From the NCBI RefSeq assembly GCF_004785955.1, contig NZ_ML214300.1, positions 299,223 through 363,222 of the forward strand: a stretch of DNA of 64,000 bases, written 5' to 3'. The DNA is from Halostella litorea (GTDB taxonomy: Archaea; Halobacteriota; Halobacteria; Halobacteriales; Natronoarchaeaceae). The notes under the pieces were generated by a model. The model was not told the DNA's origin, ran no database searches, and worked only from the letters and a program-made list of their open reading frames with translations. How positions within the stretch are numbered: the stretch's first letter is position 1; each line of letters opens with the position of its first letter. The position numbers and the translations under genes were made by a program. Positions 44,344 through 52,889 of the stretch are shown piece after piece.

Positions 44344-44460
44344 GAGTTCGTTCGTACCTGTATATCTTATTAGTCATAAAGTTACTGCAAATTGTATCTT
44401 CGGAGTAAAAATAAAATTTCCTAAATAAGTCTGGTGGCCGAGCTATATAGCCCTCGGTCG
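44344..44460. other. AT-rich intergenic island
   Basis: In a window of about 70% GC this stretch is strikingly AT-rich, with ATAAAATTTCCTAAATAAG near 44411-44429 and a TATA-like ATAAGATATA on the minus strand. It separates the small membrane protein from the gene at 44559. I see no ORF, repeat or tRNA in it; promoters for both flanking genes are the simplest reading. Confidence 0.6.
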
Positions 44461-44558
44461 GGGCCGGTTCGGGGGTACGCCGAGTTGCCGGCGTCGGTGA
44501 CATGACCGCGGCCACACAGTTGCCTAGGTCTACCCGTCTCCGCGTCCTACGTCGGCCC

Positions 44559-44969
44559 ATGATAGAGGACGAAACCGAGCGGATCGACGACCTGGGTGAG
44601 GCGACCATCGTGTACGAGGGACCGGACGGCGACGCCGTCGAGCGGACGGTCGACAACGACCACATCGCGTACTTCCAGGACCACTGGATCGTCAAGGTCG
44701 ACGAGGAGGCGGAGGCGGCGGACGACGACGCCGGTCCCTCGCGGTCGGACAGCGACACCGTCCGGCGGATCCCCGCCCAGCGGGTGTACTACGTCGAGCG
44801 GTCGGTCGAGGAGTTCGAGGAGGAGGTCAAGACGCTCAAGGACCAGGTGCAGTCGTTCACGGAGGACCTGCGGTCGAAGTTCCTCGGCGACGACGGCGGC
44901 GGCGGGAGCGACCGCGAACCGCAGCGGATCGAGGTCGAGCGCGAGGGAAGCGAGTCCGAGTCCCGGTAA
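44559..44969 (+). CDS. acidic hypothetical protein with C-terminal coiled coil
   Basis: A 136-residue soluble protein of unknown function. The N-terminal half looks beta-rich (ATIVYEGPDGDAVERTVDNDHIAYF), and the C-terminal half, VERSVEEFEEEVKTLKDQVQSF, should form a coiled coil before an acidic, Gly-rich tail. Similar proteins occur in haloarchaea as conserved hypotheticals. ATG 44559 is preferred over an upstream ATG because the extra residues are not acidic or conserved-looking. It converges on the oxidoreductase gene with 21 bases between. Confidence 0.65.
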   Translation: MIEDETERIDDLGEATIVYEGPDGDAVERTVDNDHIAYFQDHWIVKVDEEAEAADDDAGPSRSDSDTVRRIPAQRVYYVERSVEEFEEEVKTLKDQVQSFTEDLRSKFLGDDGGGGSDREPQRIEVEREGSESESR

Positions 44970-44990
44970 CGGGACGGAACGCGGGCCGAC

Positions 44991-46391
44991 CTACTCCCCG
45001 ACCCGCTCGGCCGCATCGCGGACTAGCCCGTCGATGATCTCGGGCGTCGTGGGGTGGTAGGCGCGGTCGGGGATATCGCGTACGTCGAGTTCCATCTCGA
45101 CGGCGAGTTGCATCGTCTTCGCCATCACGTCCGCGTGGTAGTGCAGGCCCTGATAGCCGAGCACGGTGCCGTCGTCGGGGTCGACGACCAGCGTCGCCCG
45201 GCCCTCGGGTACGTCCTTCGACTTGAACACGCCGTCGTCGCTGGCCGCGCGGGTGACGGCGACGTGGTCGACGTCCCGGCGCCTTGCGGCGTCCACGGAG
45301 TAGCCGACGCGGACGTAGGGGTAGACGCCGAGCCCCGAGAAGACGACGTGGTGGTGGACGTTCTCGTAGGGCTCCAGCGCCTCGCCGCGGGCGTGGGCGA
45401 GGACGTTCTCGGCGGCCCGTATCCCCTGCTCCTTGGCGACGTGGAGGATCGGCTCGCGCCCGTTCACGTCGCCGACGACGAACGTCCGCTCGTCGTCGCG
45501 GGCCTGCATCGTGTCCGCGACCCAGCCCGACCCCGGTTCGAGCGCGGTGTGTTCGATCCCGAGGCCGTCGAGGTTCGGCCGCCGGCCGGTGAAGAGGAAC
45601 AGTTCCTCGGCCTCGACGGCCTCGGACTCGCCGTCGCGGTCGACGTGGAGGCGGACGCCGCCGTCGTCGGTCGGCTCCAGCCGCCTCTCCCGCGTTTCGG
45701 TGCGGATATCCACGTCCCAGTTGTCCTCGTAGAGGTCGAGCAGTTCGTCGCCGTACTCGGGGTCGGCCTCGTCGAGCGGCCGCTCGTCGTGTTCGATCAC
45801 GGTCAGTTCCGTCCCGGCCTCCGCGAGGTACGGGACGAGTTCGAGGCCGACGTAACCGAAGCCCATCACGACGCCGCTGTCGGGGAGGCTCGTCGCGTCG
45901 AGCACGTCGGCGCTGGTCATGTACTCCACGTCGCCGATCCCGTCGACGTCGGGGACGTTGACCGTCGAGCCGGTGGCGATCACGACGTAGTCGGCCTCGA
46001 CGGTCCGGTCGCCGACGGCGAGCGTGTGGTCGTCGACGAACCGGGCGGTATCGTGCAGGAACTCCACGTCGTCGCGCTCGGCCAGGTCGTGGACCGCGGC
46101 CCGCCGGTGCTCCGCGAAGCCGAGCACGTGGTCGTCTTTCGTCGCCACCACGCGTTCGAGGTCTATCTCGGGGAGGTCGCCGGTCAGGCGGCGGTCGTGG
46201 CGCGCCTGGAAGCGGTGTGCGCCCGCCGAGATGACCTCCTTGGAGGGCATGCAGCCACGGAGGATACAGAGGCCGCCGCCGGGGTCGCCGTCGTCGACCA
46301 GCGTCAGTTCCACGTCGGGGGCGTCGGCGAGTTCGCCCGCGACCGGGACGCCGGCGCTGCCGTAGGCTCCGATGATGGCGACGTGTGGCAT
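44991..46391 (-). CDS. dihydrolipoamide dehydrogenase/mercuric reductase-like FAD oxidoreductase
   Basis: A 466-residue class I pyridine-nucleotide-disulfide oxidoreductase. Redox cysteines are in CILRGCMPSK (residues 42-51; C42 and C47), and the NAD motif is MGFGYVGLELVPYLAEAG around 175-192. The FAD motif near the N-terminus is IIGAYGSAGVPVA in place of the usual GxGxxG with dense glycines, an oddity. The C-terminal histidine-containing interface motif ends RAYHPTTPEIIDGLV, as in this family. No lipoate-dependent complex lies nearby, so the disulfide partner is unknown. CCCCTAAGCC about 29 bases before the ATG suggests a leaderless mRNA. Confidence 0.86.
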   Translation of the reverse strand: MPHVAIIGAYGSAGVPVAGELADAPDVELTLVDDGDPGGGLCILRGCMPSKEVISAGAHRFQARHDRRLTGDLPEIDLERVVATKDDHVLGFAEHRRAAVHDLAERDDVEFLHDTARFVDDHTLAVGDRTVEADYVVIATGSTVNVPDVDGIGDVEYMTSADVLDATSLPDSGVVMGFGYVGLELVPYLAEAGTELTVIEHDERPLDEADPEYGDELLDLYEDNWDVDIRTETRERRLEPTDDGGVRLHVDRDGESEAVEAEELFLFTGRRPNLDGLGIEHTALEPGSGWVADTMQARDDERTFVVGDVNGREPILHVAKEQGIRAAENVLAHARGEALEPYENVHHHVVFSGLGVYPYVRVGYSVDAARRRDVDHVAVTRAASDDGVFKSKDVPEGRATLVVDPDDGTVLGYQGLHYHADVMAKTMQLAVEMELDVRDIPDRAYHPTTPEIIDGLVRDAAERVGE

Positions 46392-46455
46392 GTGGGGACC
46401 TGCGTCCGCCGGCGGCTTAGGGGTTCGGGCGACGTGTGTGCCCGCCGACCGACCG

Positions 46456-47409
46456 CTACCGCGAGATGCGGTGGAGCTTGTCGCCGACGACGGACTCGAC
46501 CTCCGCCTTGGTCACGGCGGCGACGTCGCCCGGGATAGTGCGCTTGAGCGACGCGGTCGCGGCGGCGTACTCCAGGGCCTGGGGCACGTCGTCGCCGGAG
46601 AGCCGCCGCCCGAGGAACGCGCCGACGAACGCGTCGCCCGTGCCGATGGCGTCGACGGTGTCGGCCTCGTAGGTGTCCTGGTCGTGGACGACGTTGTCGT
46701 GCCAGGCCAGCGAGCCGTGCTCGCCCTGCGTGACGAGGACGGTCTGGAACTCGTACTCCGAGGCAAGATGGTGGGCGAGTTCCGGGGCGTCGCCGTCGTA
46801 GTCCAGCACCCGCTGGGCGTCCCGGAACGGGATCACGAGGACGTCGACCAGCTGGAACAGCTTCGTCACCGTCCCCCGGGCCTCCTCGGGGGACCAGAGC
46901 TTCGAGCGGTAGTTCAGGTCGAACGCCGTCGTCGTCCCCGCCTTCTTGGCGACCTGCAGGAGGTTCGCCGTCGTGTCCCGCAGCGTGTCCGACAGCGCCG
47001 GCGTGATCCCGCTCGTGTAGAACGCTCGGGCGTCCCGGACGACGCTCAGGTCGAACTCCTCGGCCGAGGCAGTCGTGACCGCGGCGTTCTCGCGGTCGTA
47101 GATGACGTTCGTCCCGCGGGGCTTGCCGGCGTGTTCGAGGTAGTAGGTCCCCTGCCGGCCGTCCTCGGACCAGACGACCTCGGTGTCGATGCCGTAGCCG
47201 CGCAGGCCGTTGTCGACGCGCCGCCCGAGCGGGGAGTCGGGAAGCTTCGACATCCACGTCGACACCGCGCCGAGGCGCTCGGCGGCGATGGCGACGTTGC
47301 TCTCCGCGCCGGCGGCGCGGAACTCCAGTTCGTCGGTCGTCTCCAGTCGCTCGTTGCCGGGCGGCGAGAGCCGGAGCATCGTCTCGCCGAAGGTCACGAG
47401 ATCGCTCAT
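46456..47409 (-). CDS. kdgK: 2-keto-3-deoxygluconate kinase-like PfkB-family sugar kinase
   Basis: A 317-residue PfkB/ribokinase-family kinase. The N-terminal [19 protein letters not shown] and the active-site loop [21 protein letters not shown] (residues ~255-275, catalytic Asp in GTGDA) are clear, and [18 protein letters not shown] binds sugar. It matches haloarchaeal KDG kinases that phosphorylate 2-keto-3-deoxygluconate in the semi-phosphorylated Entner-Doudoroff pathway; other sugars cannot be ruled out. GGGGTGATC just before ATG 47409 pairs well with the 16S anti-Shine-Dalgarno end, so this start is secure. Confidence 0.87.
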   Translation of the reverse strand: MSDLVTFGETMLRLSPPGNERLETTDELEFRAAGAESNVAIAAERLGAVSTWMSKLPDSPLGRRVDNGLRGYGIDTEVVWSEDGRQGTYYLEHAGKPRGTNVIYDRENAAVTTASAEEFDLSVVRDARAFYTSGITPALSDTLRDTTANLLQVAKKAGTTTAFDLNYRSKLWSPEEARGTVTKLFQLVDVLVIPFRDAQRVLDYDGDAPELAHHLASEYEFQTVLVTQGEHGSLAWHDNVVHDQDTYEADTVDAIGTGDAFVGAFLGRRLSGDDVPQALEYAAATASLKRTIPGDVAAVTKAEVESVVGDKLHRISR

Positions 47410-47511
47410 GGGATCACCCCGATCGGCCGGAGGGCGGCGACCCGCTGGCGTTCGATCGGCTGGTACATACCCCCGCAAACGGACGGGGCCGGTATAAGTC
47501 CCCCCGATCGA

Positions 47512-49707
47512 TCAGCCGGACCGCCGGCCGCCGTGGCCGGGGTAGTCCCGCTCGAACCGGTCGGTCAGTTCGTCGTCGTCGAGTTCGATCACCACGGGGC
47601 GGCCGTGCGGGCAGGCGTAGGGGTTCTCGCAGCCGTCGAGCGCCGCGAGCAGGTCCGTCACCGCGCCCTCCGAAAGCGACGTGTTGCCCGTCACCGAGGG
47701 GTAGCAGGCCAGGTCGGCGATGAACTCGTCGGCCAGCGACTCGACCGTCTCCCGGCCTGACGCGTCCTCGGCCGTCTCGACGAACGACGCGAGTACGTCG
47801 CGCAGGTCCTCGGGGTCGAGCGTCTCGTCGAACACCGCGGGGACCGTCGTCACCTCGACGGCCCGGTCGCCGGCGCGGTCCGCGTAGAACCCGAGGCTCG
47901 CGAGCGCGTCGGCGTAGTCATCGAACAGCGCCGCCTCCCCGGCCGTCAGTTCGACCGCGACCGGTTCGGCCAGCGACTGCGCAGTCGTGTCGCCCGCGAA
48001 CGCCTCGCGCAGTCGCTCGTAGTTCACCCGCTCGTCGGCCGCGTGCTGGTCGACCAGCGCCAGCCCCTCGTCGGTCTCGGCGACGACGTACGTGTCCCGG
48101 AACTGCCCGAGCACGCGCATCGCCGGGAGGCTGTCGTACTCCCGGGTCCGGTCGACGGAGCCGCCGGTCAGCGTCCGCTGCTCGGTCGGCCCGTCGAACT
48201 TGTCGGCGGCGTCCGCGGCGGCAGTCGGTTCGGCTCCGTCGCGGCCGCCGCCCGACTCGGGGGTGTCGTCGTCCCGGTCGGCGGCCCGCGACGCGTCCGT
48301 CCGCGGCGACGTACCGGACGTTTCGGCCTCGGCGGCGGCGTCCGAACCGGTCGTTTCGCCGGAAGCGTTCGCGTCGACCGACCCCGTAGACGCTGCGTCC
48401 GACGACCCGGTCGGTTCGCTCGCGACGGTCGATCCGGTCCCGCCGGGCCGGGTTCCGCCCGCGTCCGCCCCCGCCGGGTCTGACTCGTCCGGCGCGACCG
48501 CACCGTCCGGGGTATCCACGGCGGCCGCGTCGGCGCGGGCCGTGTGCCCGTTGTCGGCGTCGCCGGCGTCCGTCTGTACGCCATCCGCGGCCTCGTTCCC
48601 GTCGCGCTCCGACTCCGCAGCCGCGCCGTCGTCCGGCCGTACCGACGTCTCGTCCGGCGCGGAGCGGCCCCGCGGCGCGCTCGACCGGACGAGGCCGTGG
48701 TCGAGCAGCGCGTCCTCGACGGCGCCCTCGACCTGCCGGCGCAGGCCGGCCTCGTCGTCGAACCGCGCTTCCATCTTGCGGGGGTGGACGTTCACGTCGA
48801 CGGACGCCGGCGGCACGTCGAGAAAGAGCACGACGAAGGGGTAGCGGTCGGCGGCGAGCTGGCCGCCGTAGGCCTCCAGCACGGCCTCGCGGACCGCGTC
48901 GGCGGTGACGTACCGGCCGTTGACGAACGTCGAGACGTACTCCCGGCCGGATCGGTTCGTCTCGGGGTGGCTGACGTAGCCCGAGACGCCGTCGAGCGGG
49001 CCGGCGGGGAGGTCGTCGCCCGGCACCTCGATCATCGCCTCGGCGACCTCGCGGCCGTACACCGAGAGGACGGCCGAGCGGAGGTCCCCCCGCCCGGTCG
49101 TCGAGAACGTCTCGCGGCCGTCGTGGGTCAGCGACACCGCGACGTCCGGGTTCGCCAGCGCGTACCGCGTGACGACGCGGTTGACGTGGGCGAACTCCGT
49201 CGCCTCGGTCTTGAGGTACTTCCGTCGGGCCGGCGTGTTGTAGAACAGGTCGTCCACCGCGACGGTCGTCCCCGGCGGCCGCCCCGCGGGCGACACGTCG
49301 GTCACCTCGCCGCCCTCGTAGCGCAGTTCCGTCGCCGCGTCGTCGGCGTCGCGGGGCTTCGTGGTGATCGTCAGCCGCGACACCGCGCCGATGGTGTGGA
49401 GCGCCTCGCCCCGGAAGCCGAGCGTCGTCAGCCCGGATTCGAGGTCGGCCAGCCCGTCGATCTTGCTCGTGGTGTGCTCCCGGACGGCCGCGCGGACGTC
49501 CGCCTCGGTCATCCCGACCCCGTCGTCGCTCACGACGATGCCGTCGATGCCGCCGCGCTCGACCTCCACGTCGACCCGCGAGGCGTCGGCGTCGAGGCTG
49601 TTCTCGACCAGTTCCTTCACCGCGCTGGCGGGGCGCTCGACCACCTCGCCGGCCGCGATCCGCTGGACCGTCGACTCGTCGAGTTCGCGTATCTCCGTCT
49701 CGCTCAC
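47512..49707 (-). CDS. mutL: DNA mismatch repair protein MutL
   Basis: A 731-residue MutL. The N-terminal GHKL ATPase (residues 1-340) has LVENSLDADAS, DDGVGM and GFRGEAL. The linker (about 341-525) is an acidic, Ser/Thr/Gly-rich disordered region. The C-terminal domain carries the full endonuclease motif DQHAADERVNYE (553-564) and CPHGRP (699-704), so the protein should nick DNA. GTG 49707 is chosen because it precedes the conserved IRELDESTVQRIAAGEVVERP and a GGAGG lies upstream; an overlapping 13-codon ORF ends on the same GTGA and may be a mini-leader. mutS is 7.6 kb away rather than adjacent. Confidence 0.96.
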   Translation of the reverse strand: MSETEIRELDESTVQRIAAGEVVERPASAVKELVENSLDADASRVDVEVERGGIDGIVVSDDGVGMTEADVRAAVREHTTSKIDGLADLESGLTTLGFRGEALHTIGAVSRLTITTKPRDADDAATELRYEGGEVTDVSPAGRPPGTTVAVDDLFYNTPARRKYLKTEATEFAHVNRVVTRYALANPDVAVSLTHDGRETFSTTGRGDLRSAVLSVYGREVAEAMIEVPGDDLPAGPLDGVSGYVSHPETNRSGREYVSTFVNGRYVTADAVREAVLEAYGGQLAADRYPFVVLFLDVPPASVDVNVHPRKMEARFDDEAGLRRQVEGAVEDALLDHGLVRSSAPRGRSAPDETSVRPDDGAAAESERDGNEAADGVQTDAGDADNGHTARADAAAVDTPDGAVAPDESDPAGADAGGTRPGGTGSTVASEPTGSSDAASTGSVDANASGETTGSDAAAEAETSGTSPRTDASRAADRDDDTPESGGGRDGAEPTAAADAADKFDGPTEQRTLTGGSVDRTREYDSLPAMRVLGQFRDTYVVAETDEGLALVDQHAADERVNYERLREAFAGDTTAQSLAEPVAVELTAGEAALFDDYADALASLGFYADRAGDRAVEVTTVPAVFDETLDPEDLRDVLASFVETAEDASGRETVESLADEFIADLACYPSVTGNTSLSEGAVTDLLAALDGCENPYACPHGRPVVIELDDDELTDRFERDYPGHGGRRSG

Positions 49708-49873
49708 CGTCGATCCGCCTCCGGTCGCTGGTTCGCGGGAGTCATTGGCTGAGGATCCGACCGGCGGCACTTGAACGTGCGGGACGGCAGTATTGGATCC
49801 GTCGGCGGATCCGTATTGTGCAGGGAATTCGGGTTTGGACAAAACACTTACCGCGGGCGACTCATCGCCGAGT

Positions 49874-50293
49874 ATGGACGCCCGCCTCCTTCGGATCGTT
49901 CTGGTCGTCTCCCTCATGACTGTAGCCGGCTGTGCAAGTCAGTCCCCGCGGCCAGCCGAATCCGGTCCGCTAGTGGTCGTCGAAAACGGGGACCACGAAC
50001 ACGGTATCACGGTGGAGAACGAACGGAACGCCTCGCAAACGCTCCGGATCACGGTCCAGCGAGGTGAGAAGATGGTGTACAACCGGACCCACTCCATCGA
50101 GCCCGACTCCAGGGAGCAGGTCGCTGGCATCGTCAATGAATCGGTTTCGTATCCGAGCACGGTGAACGTGACCGCAACCAGTAGCGACGGGCAGTCGGCC
50201 TCCGTCAACAAGTCTCTCAGCGGCTGTCTCGGGGATTATTACGTCACGACCAGAGGTGAGAGCGGACTGGAGATGACGTACACTATCTGCTGA
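49874..50293 (+). CDS. putative lipoprotein of unknown function
   Basis: A 139-residue exported protein. The N-terminus MDARLLRIVLVVSLMTVAGC has a basic start, a hydrophobic core and a lipobox (VAGC, Cys20), so it should be lipid-anchored outside the cell. The mature part contains several N-glycosylation sequons (for example NRT, NVT and NKS) and looks like a single beta-sandwich domain; two further Cys near the C-terminus may form a disulfide. Function unknown. CACTTACC about 25 bases before the ATG suggests a leaderless transcript. It is divergent from mutL. Confidence 0.75.
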   Translation: MDARLLRIVLVVSLMTVAGCASQSPRPAESGPLVVVENGDHEHGITVENERNASQTLRITVQRGEKMVYNRTHSIEPDSREQVAGIVNESVSYPSTVNVTATSSDGQSASVNKSLSGCLGDYYVTTRGESGLEMTYTIC

Positions 50294-50300
50294 AAGCACG

Positions 50301-50525
50301 TTACCCCCGCCACCGCTGCGCGACGACGGTCACCGTGGCGAACGTCGCGCCGAAGACGACGCCGAGGATCAGCGCACGGTGTGACGATCCGTCGCTCAGC
50401 AGCAGTTCCGCGGCCGCGTACGTTCCGCCGGGGACGAGCGCGAGCAGCAGCCACCACGCGACCACGTGGTCGCGGAGCCAGCGGTCCGCGGCCGCGTACG
50501 ACGAGCGAAGCTTGGAGGACACCAT
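50301..50525 (-). CDS. small two-helix membrane protein
   Basis: A 74-residue protein with two hydrophobic helices (about 24-42 and 50-68) and Arg-rich ends (KLRSSYAAADRWLRD; QRWRG). No motif is recognisable. It ends seven bases from the convergent lipoprotein gene. The hydropathy and codon use look real, but there is little else to support it. Its divergent neighbour is the FAD oxidoreductase at 50612. Confidence 0.55.
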   Translation of the reverse strand: MVSSKLRSSYAAADRWLRDHVVAWWLLLALVPGGTYAAAELLLSDGSSHRALILGVVFGATFATVTVVAQRWRG

Positions 50526-50611
50526 GGGCCACCCGACACGTATGAGCGGGGAAAGCCTTTCGCCGGTGCCGCGACCGGTGCAACTTTGCCGAGTTCGTCC
50601 CTAGTCCGAGT

Positions 50612-51649
50612 ATGCCACGCGTTGGAGTCGTCGGCGCGGGGGCGGCCGCCGCCGCGGCGACGCACGTCGTCGACGCGACGGTGCCCGAAGCCGACGTGAC
50701 CGTCCTGGAGAAGTCCGGCGGCGTCTGCGGCCGCGCCGCGACGCGCCGCCGGGGCGACGTGACGTACGACTACGGCGCGAACTACGTAAAAGACGACGAC
50801 GAGCGCGTCGTCGACCTGCTGACCGGGGCGCTGGACGACGAGGGCCTCGTCGACGTCGCCGAACCGGTGTGGACGTTCGATGCGGACGGCGCGGTGAGCG
50901 AGGGCCGCGACGACGACGAGCGCAAGTGGACGTACCGCTCGGGGCTGACGCAGGTCGCGAAGCGGCTGTTCGGCGCGACGGACGCGACGGTCCATCGCCG
51001 GACGCGGGTCGAGCGCGTCGTCCGCGACGGCGACGACTGGCGGCTGGTCGACGCCGACGGGGGCGAGTGGGGGCCGTTCGACGCGCTGGTGTTGAACCCG
51101 CCGGCGCCCCAGACCGCGGACCTGTTCCGGGACGCCGACTGGGACGACCCTGCTCGCGACCACCTCGCCGCCGCCGCCGCGGCCGTCGACTACCGGACCA
51201 TCTGGACCGCGGTGTTGCACTACCCCTTCGAACTCGACCGGCCGTACTACGCGCTGGTCAACCCCGGCAAGGACCACGCGGTCGGCTGGATCGCCCGCGA
51301 GGAGTGCAAGCCCGGCCACGTGCCGGACGGCGAGTCGCTGCTGGTCGTGCAGGCGAGCCACGAGTGGTCGGTCGAGCGCTACGACGACCCGCCCGAGGGG
51401 AACGTCGCGGACCTGGCCGCGATGACGGCCGACGTCGTCGGCGACGACCGCCTCGCGGAGCCGGACTGGACGGACCACCAGGGGTGGCGCTACGCACTGC
51501 CCGAGGCGGGCGTCCGACCCGGGCCGATCGACGACGCCGCCGCCCACGACCTCCACGTCGTCGGCGACTGGGTCGCCGGCGAGGGGCGGCTCCACGCGGC
51601 GCTGCGGAACGGGCTAGAGACGGGCGAGCGGCTGGCGTACGCGCTGTGA
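50612..51649 (+). CDS. renalase-like FAD-dependent amine oxidoreductase
   Basis: A 345-residue flavoprotein. It begins RVGVVGAGAAAAAATHVV (the FAD dinucleotide fold), with VLEKSGGVCGRAATRR placing the ribose-binding Glu and the GRA motif of the renalase/amine-oxidase group, and the C-terminal VVGDWVAGEGRLHAALRNGLETGERLA closing the flavin site. Bacterial renalases oxidise wrongly hydrogenated NAD(P)H isomers, so a metabolite-repair role is possible (inference). GCAACTTTGCC about 27 bases before the ATG looks like the promoter. Confidence 0.82.
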   Translation: MPRVGVVGAGAAAAAATHVVDATVPEADVTVLEKSGGVCGRAATRRRGDVTYDYGANYVKDDDERVVDLLTGALDDEGLVDVAEPVWTFDADGAVSEGRDDDERKWTYRSGLTQVAKRLFGATDATVHRRTRVERVVRDGDDWRLVDADGGEWGPFDALVLNPPAPQTADLFRDADWDDPARDHLAAAAAAVDYRTIWTAVLHYPFELDRPYYALVNPGKDHAVGWIAREECKPGHVPDGESLLVVQASHEWSVERYDDPPEGNVADLAAMTADVVGDDRLAEPDWTDHQGWRYALPEAGVRPGPIDDAAAHDLHVVGDWVAGEGRLHAALRNGLETGERLAYAL

Positions 51650-51682
51650 CCGCGGGCCAGCAGGTCGGCGGGGGGTGGCGGG

Positions 51683-52384
51683 CTATCGGTCCGGCCGACT
51701 CGCGTCCACGTCCGGGTCGGACTCGGCGTCGGCCCCCGACGGCGCGTTCGTGACCGGAACGTCGGCGATCGGTTCCTCCTCGGGGCCCATCCCGGTCGTC
51801 ACGACCTGACGGAGCCCCTCGCGGACGCTCATGTCTATCTCGGTGATCTGGTCCTCGGGGACCAGGGCCAGCCGGCCGCCGGTCGGGTTCGGGCTGTTGG
51901 GGAGGAACACGTTGTACGCCCGCTCGTCCGTCGCCGAAAGCACCGGCTCGGGGCTCTCGCCGGTGACGAAGCCGAGCGCGTAGATGCCGTCGCGCGGGTA
52001 CTCGACCAGCACGACGCTGTCGTACCGGCTGTCGCGCTCGACGAGTGCGCTGGCGACCTGCCGGACGCTGGAGTAGATGGTGTTGACGAGCGGGACGAAG
52101 TTGACCACTCGCCCGACGTTGCCGAACAGGCGGCTCCCGACGGTGCGGCCGGCGAGCGAGCCCAGCGCGACGAGCGCCCCGAGTATCAGGACGACCGCCA
52201 GCACCTGCGCGGCGAGTTGGTCGTTGCCCGTGTACTGGGTGAGGCGCGTCCCGGCGACGACCGGGTCTATCACCACGAGGCTCCAGCGGACGAGCGTGGT
52301 GACGACGTACAGCGTGACGACGAGCGGCGCGACGAGGAGCAGCCCCGCCACGAACCGCCGCCTGAGGGCGTCCCAGAGAGCCAT
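51683..52384 (-). CDS. DUF502-family membrane protein
   Basis: A 233-residue membrane protein with two N-terminal hydrophobic helices (about 12-40 and 55-78) and the DUF502 signature IYSSVRQVASALVE around residues 103-116, followed by a soluble beta domain (VLVEYPRDGIYALGFVTGE, VFLPNSPNPTGGRLALVPE) and an acidic tail. DUF502 proteins are widespread and uncharacterised. ATG 52384 is chosen at MALWDALRRRFVAGLLLVAPL. It converges on the renalase-like gene. Confidence 0.85.
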   Translation of the reverse strand: MALWDALRRRFVAGLLLVAPLVVTLYVVTTLVRWSLVVIDPVVAGTRLTQYTGNDQLAAQVLAVVLILGALVALGSLAGRTVGSRLFGNVGRVVNFVPLVNTIYSSVRQVASALVERDSRYDSVVLVEYPRDGIYALGFVTGESPEPVLSATDERAYNVFLPNSPNPTGGRLALVPEDQITEIDMSVREGLRQVVTTGMGPEEEPIADVPVTNAPSGADAESDPDVDASRPDR

Positions 52385-52495
52385 ACCGTCGCATCGGAGT
52401 CCCGACACAAAACCCCCGCGGTCGGACAGCCCCCGCCGTCGGCCGACCGCCCCCCGCCGGAACGGTCATCAGGACGGACGCCGTAGCGCCGCGCG

Positions 52496-52852
52496 ATGGA
52501 GACGCTGGAGCTTCCGAACGGCGAGACGGTGACGCCCGAGGACGTGTTCCTCTTCGGCGGCTACCCGTACCGGTTCGTCCCGGGGGACGACGCCGCCGCC
52601 TTCTACCTCTCGCCGCTGTACTGGGGCGGCGGGGAGATGGACATCCCCTTCGACGACCGCGAGCAACTCGCCGACCAGTGGGGCGAGGACGGCCGGGCGA
52701 CGGGGACGCTCTCCGAACCCGAGTGGGAGGACTGGCTCGTCGAGGCCCGCGCACAGGAGCAGTTCGACGACGAGGAACTGGACGCCGTCGCCCGCGAGGT
52801 CGGCGTCGACGCCGGCGGCCCGCTGCGGCGGCTGCTGCGGCGGTTCCGGTAG
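52496..52852 (+). CDS. conserved haloarchaeal hypothetical protein
   Basis: A 118-residue soluble, acidic protein. It starts METLELPNGETVTPEDVFLFGGYPYRFVPGDDAAAFYLSP with a likely beta-hairpin fold, and ends in a basic RRLLRRFR tail after an acidic helical region. No motif ties it to a known enzyme. It lies 37 bases before the DUF4129 gene, which has its own TATA-like element, so it may be transcribed alone or read into the next operon. Confidence 0.65.
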   Translation: METLELPNGETVTPEDVFLFGGYPYRFVPGDDAAAFYLSPLYWGGGEMDIPFDDREQLADQWGEDGRATGTLSEPEWEDWLVEARAQEQFDDEELDAVAREVGVDAGGPLRRLLRRFR

Positions 52853-52859
52853 TCCGGCG

Positions 52860-52871
52860 GGCTTTTTTGTT
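52860..52871 (+). promoter_or_regulatory. TATA-like element of the DUF4129/DUF58 operon
   Basis: GGCTTTTTTGTT is centred about 27 bases before the first codon at 52890-52893, which predicts a leaderless transcript for this operon. Its oligo-T could also act as a terminator for the gene upstream. Confidence 0.45.
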
Positions 52872-52889
52872 CGTCCCGCGAACCGGGTA

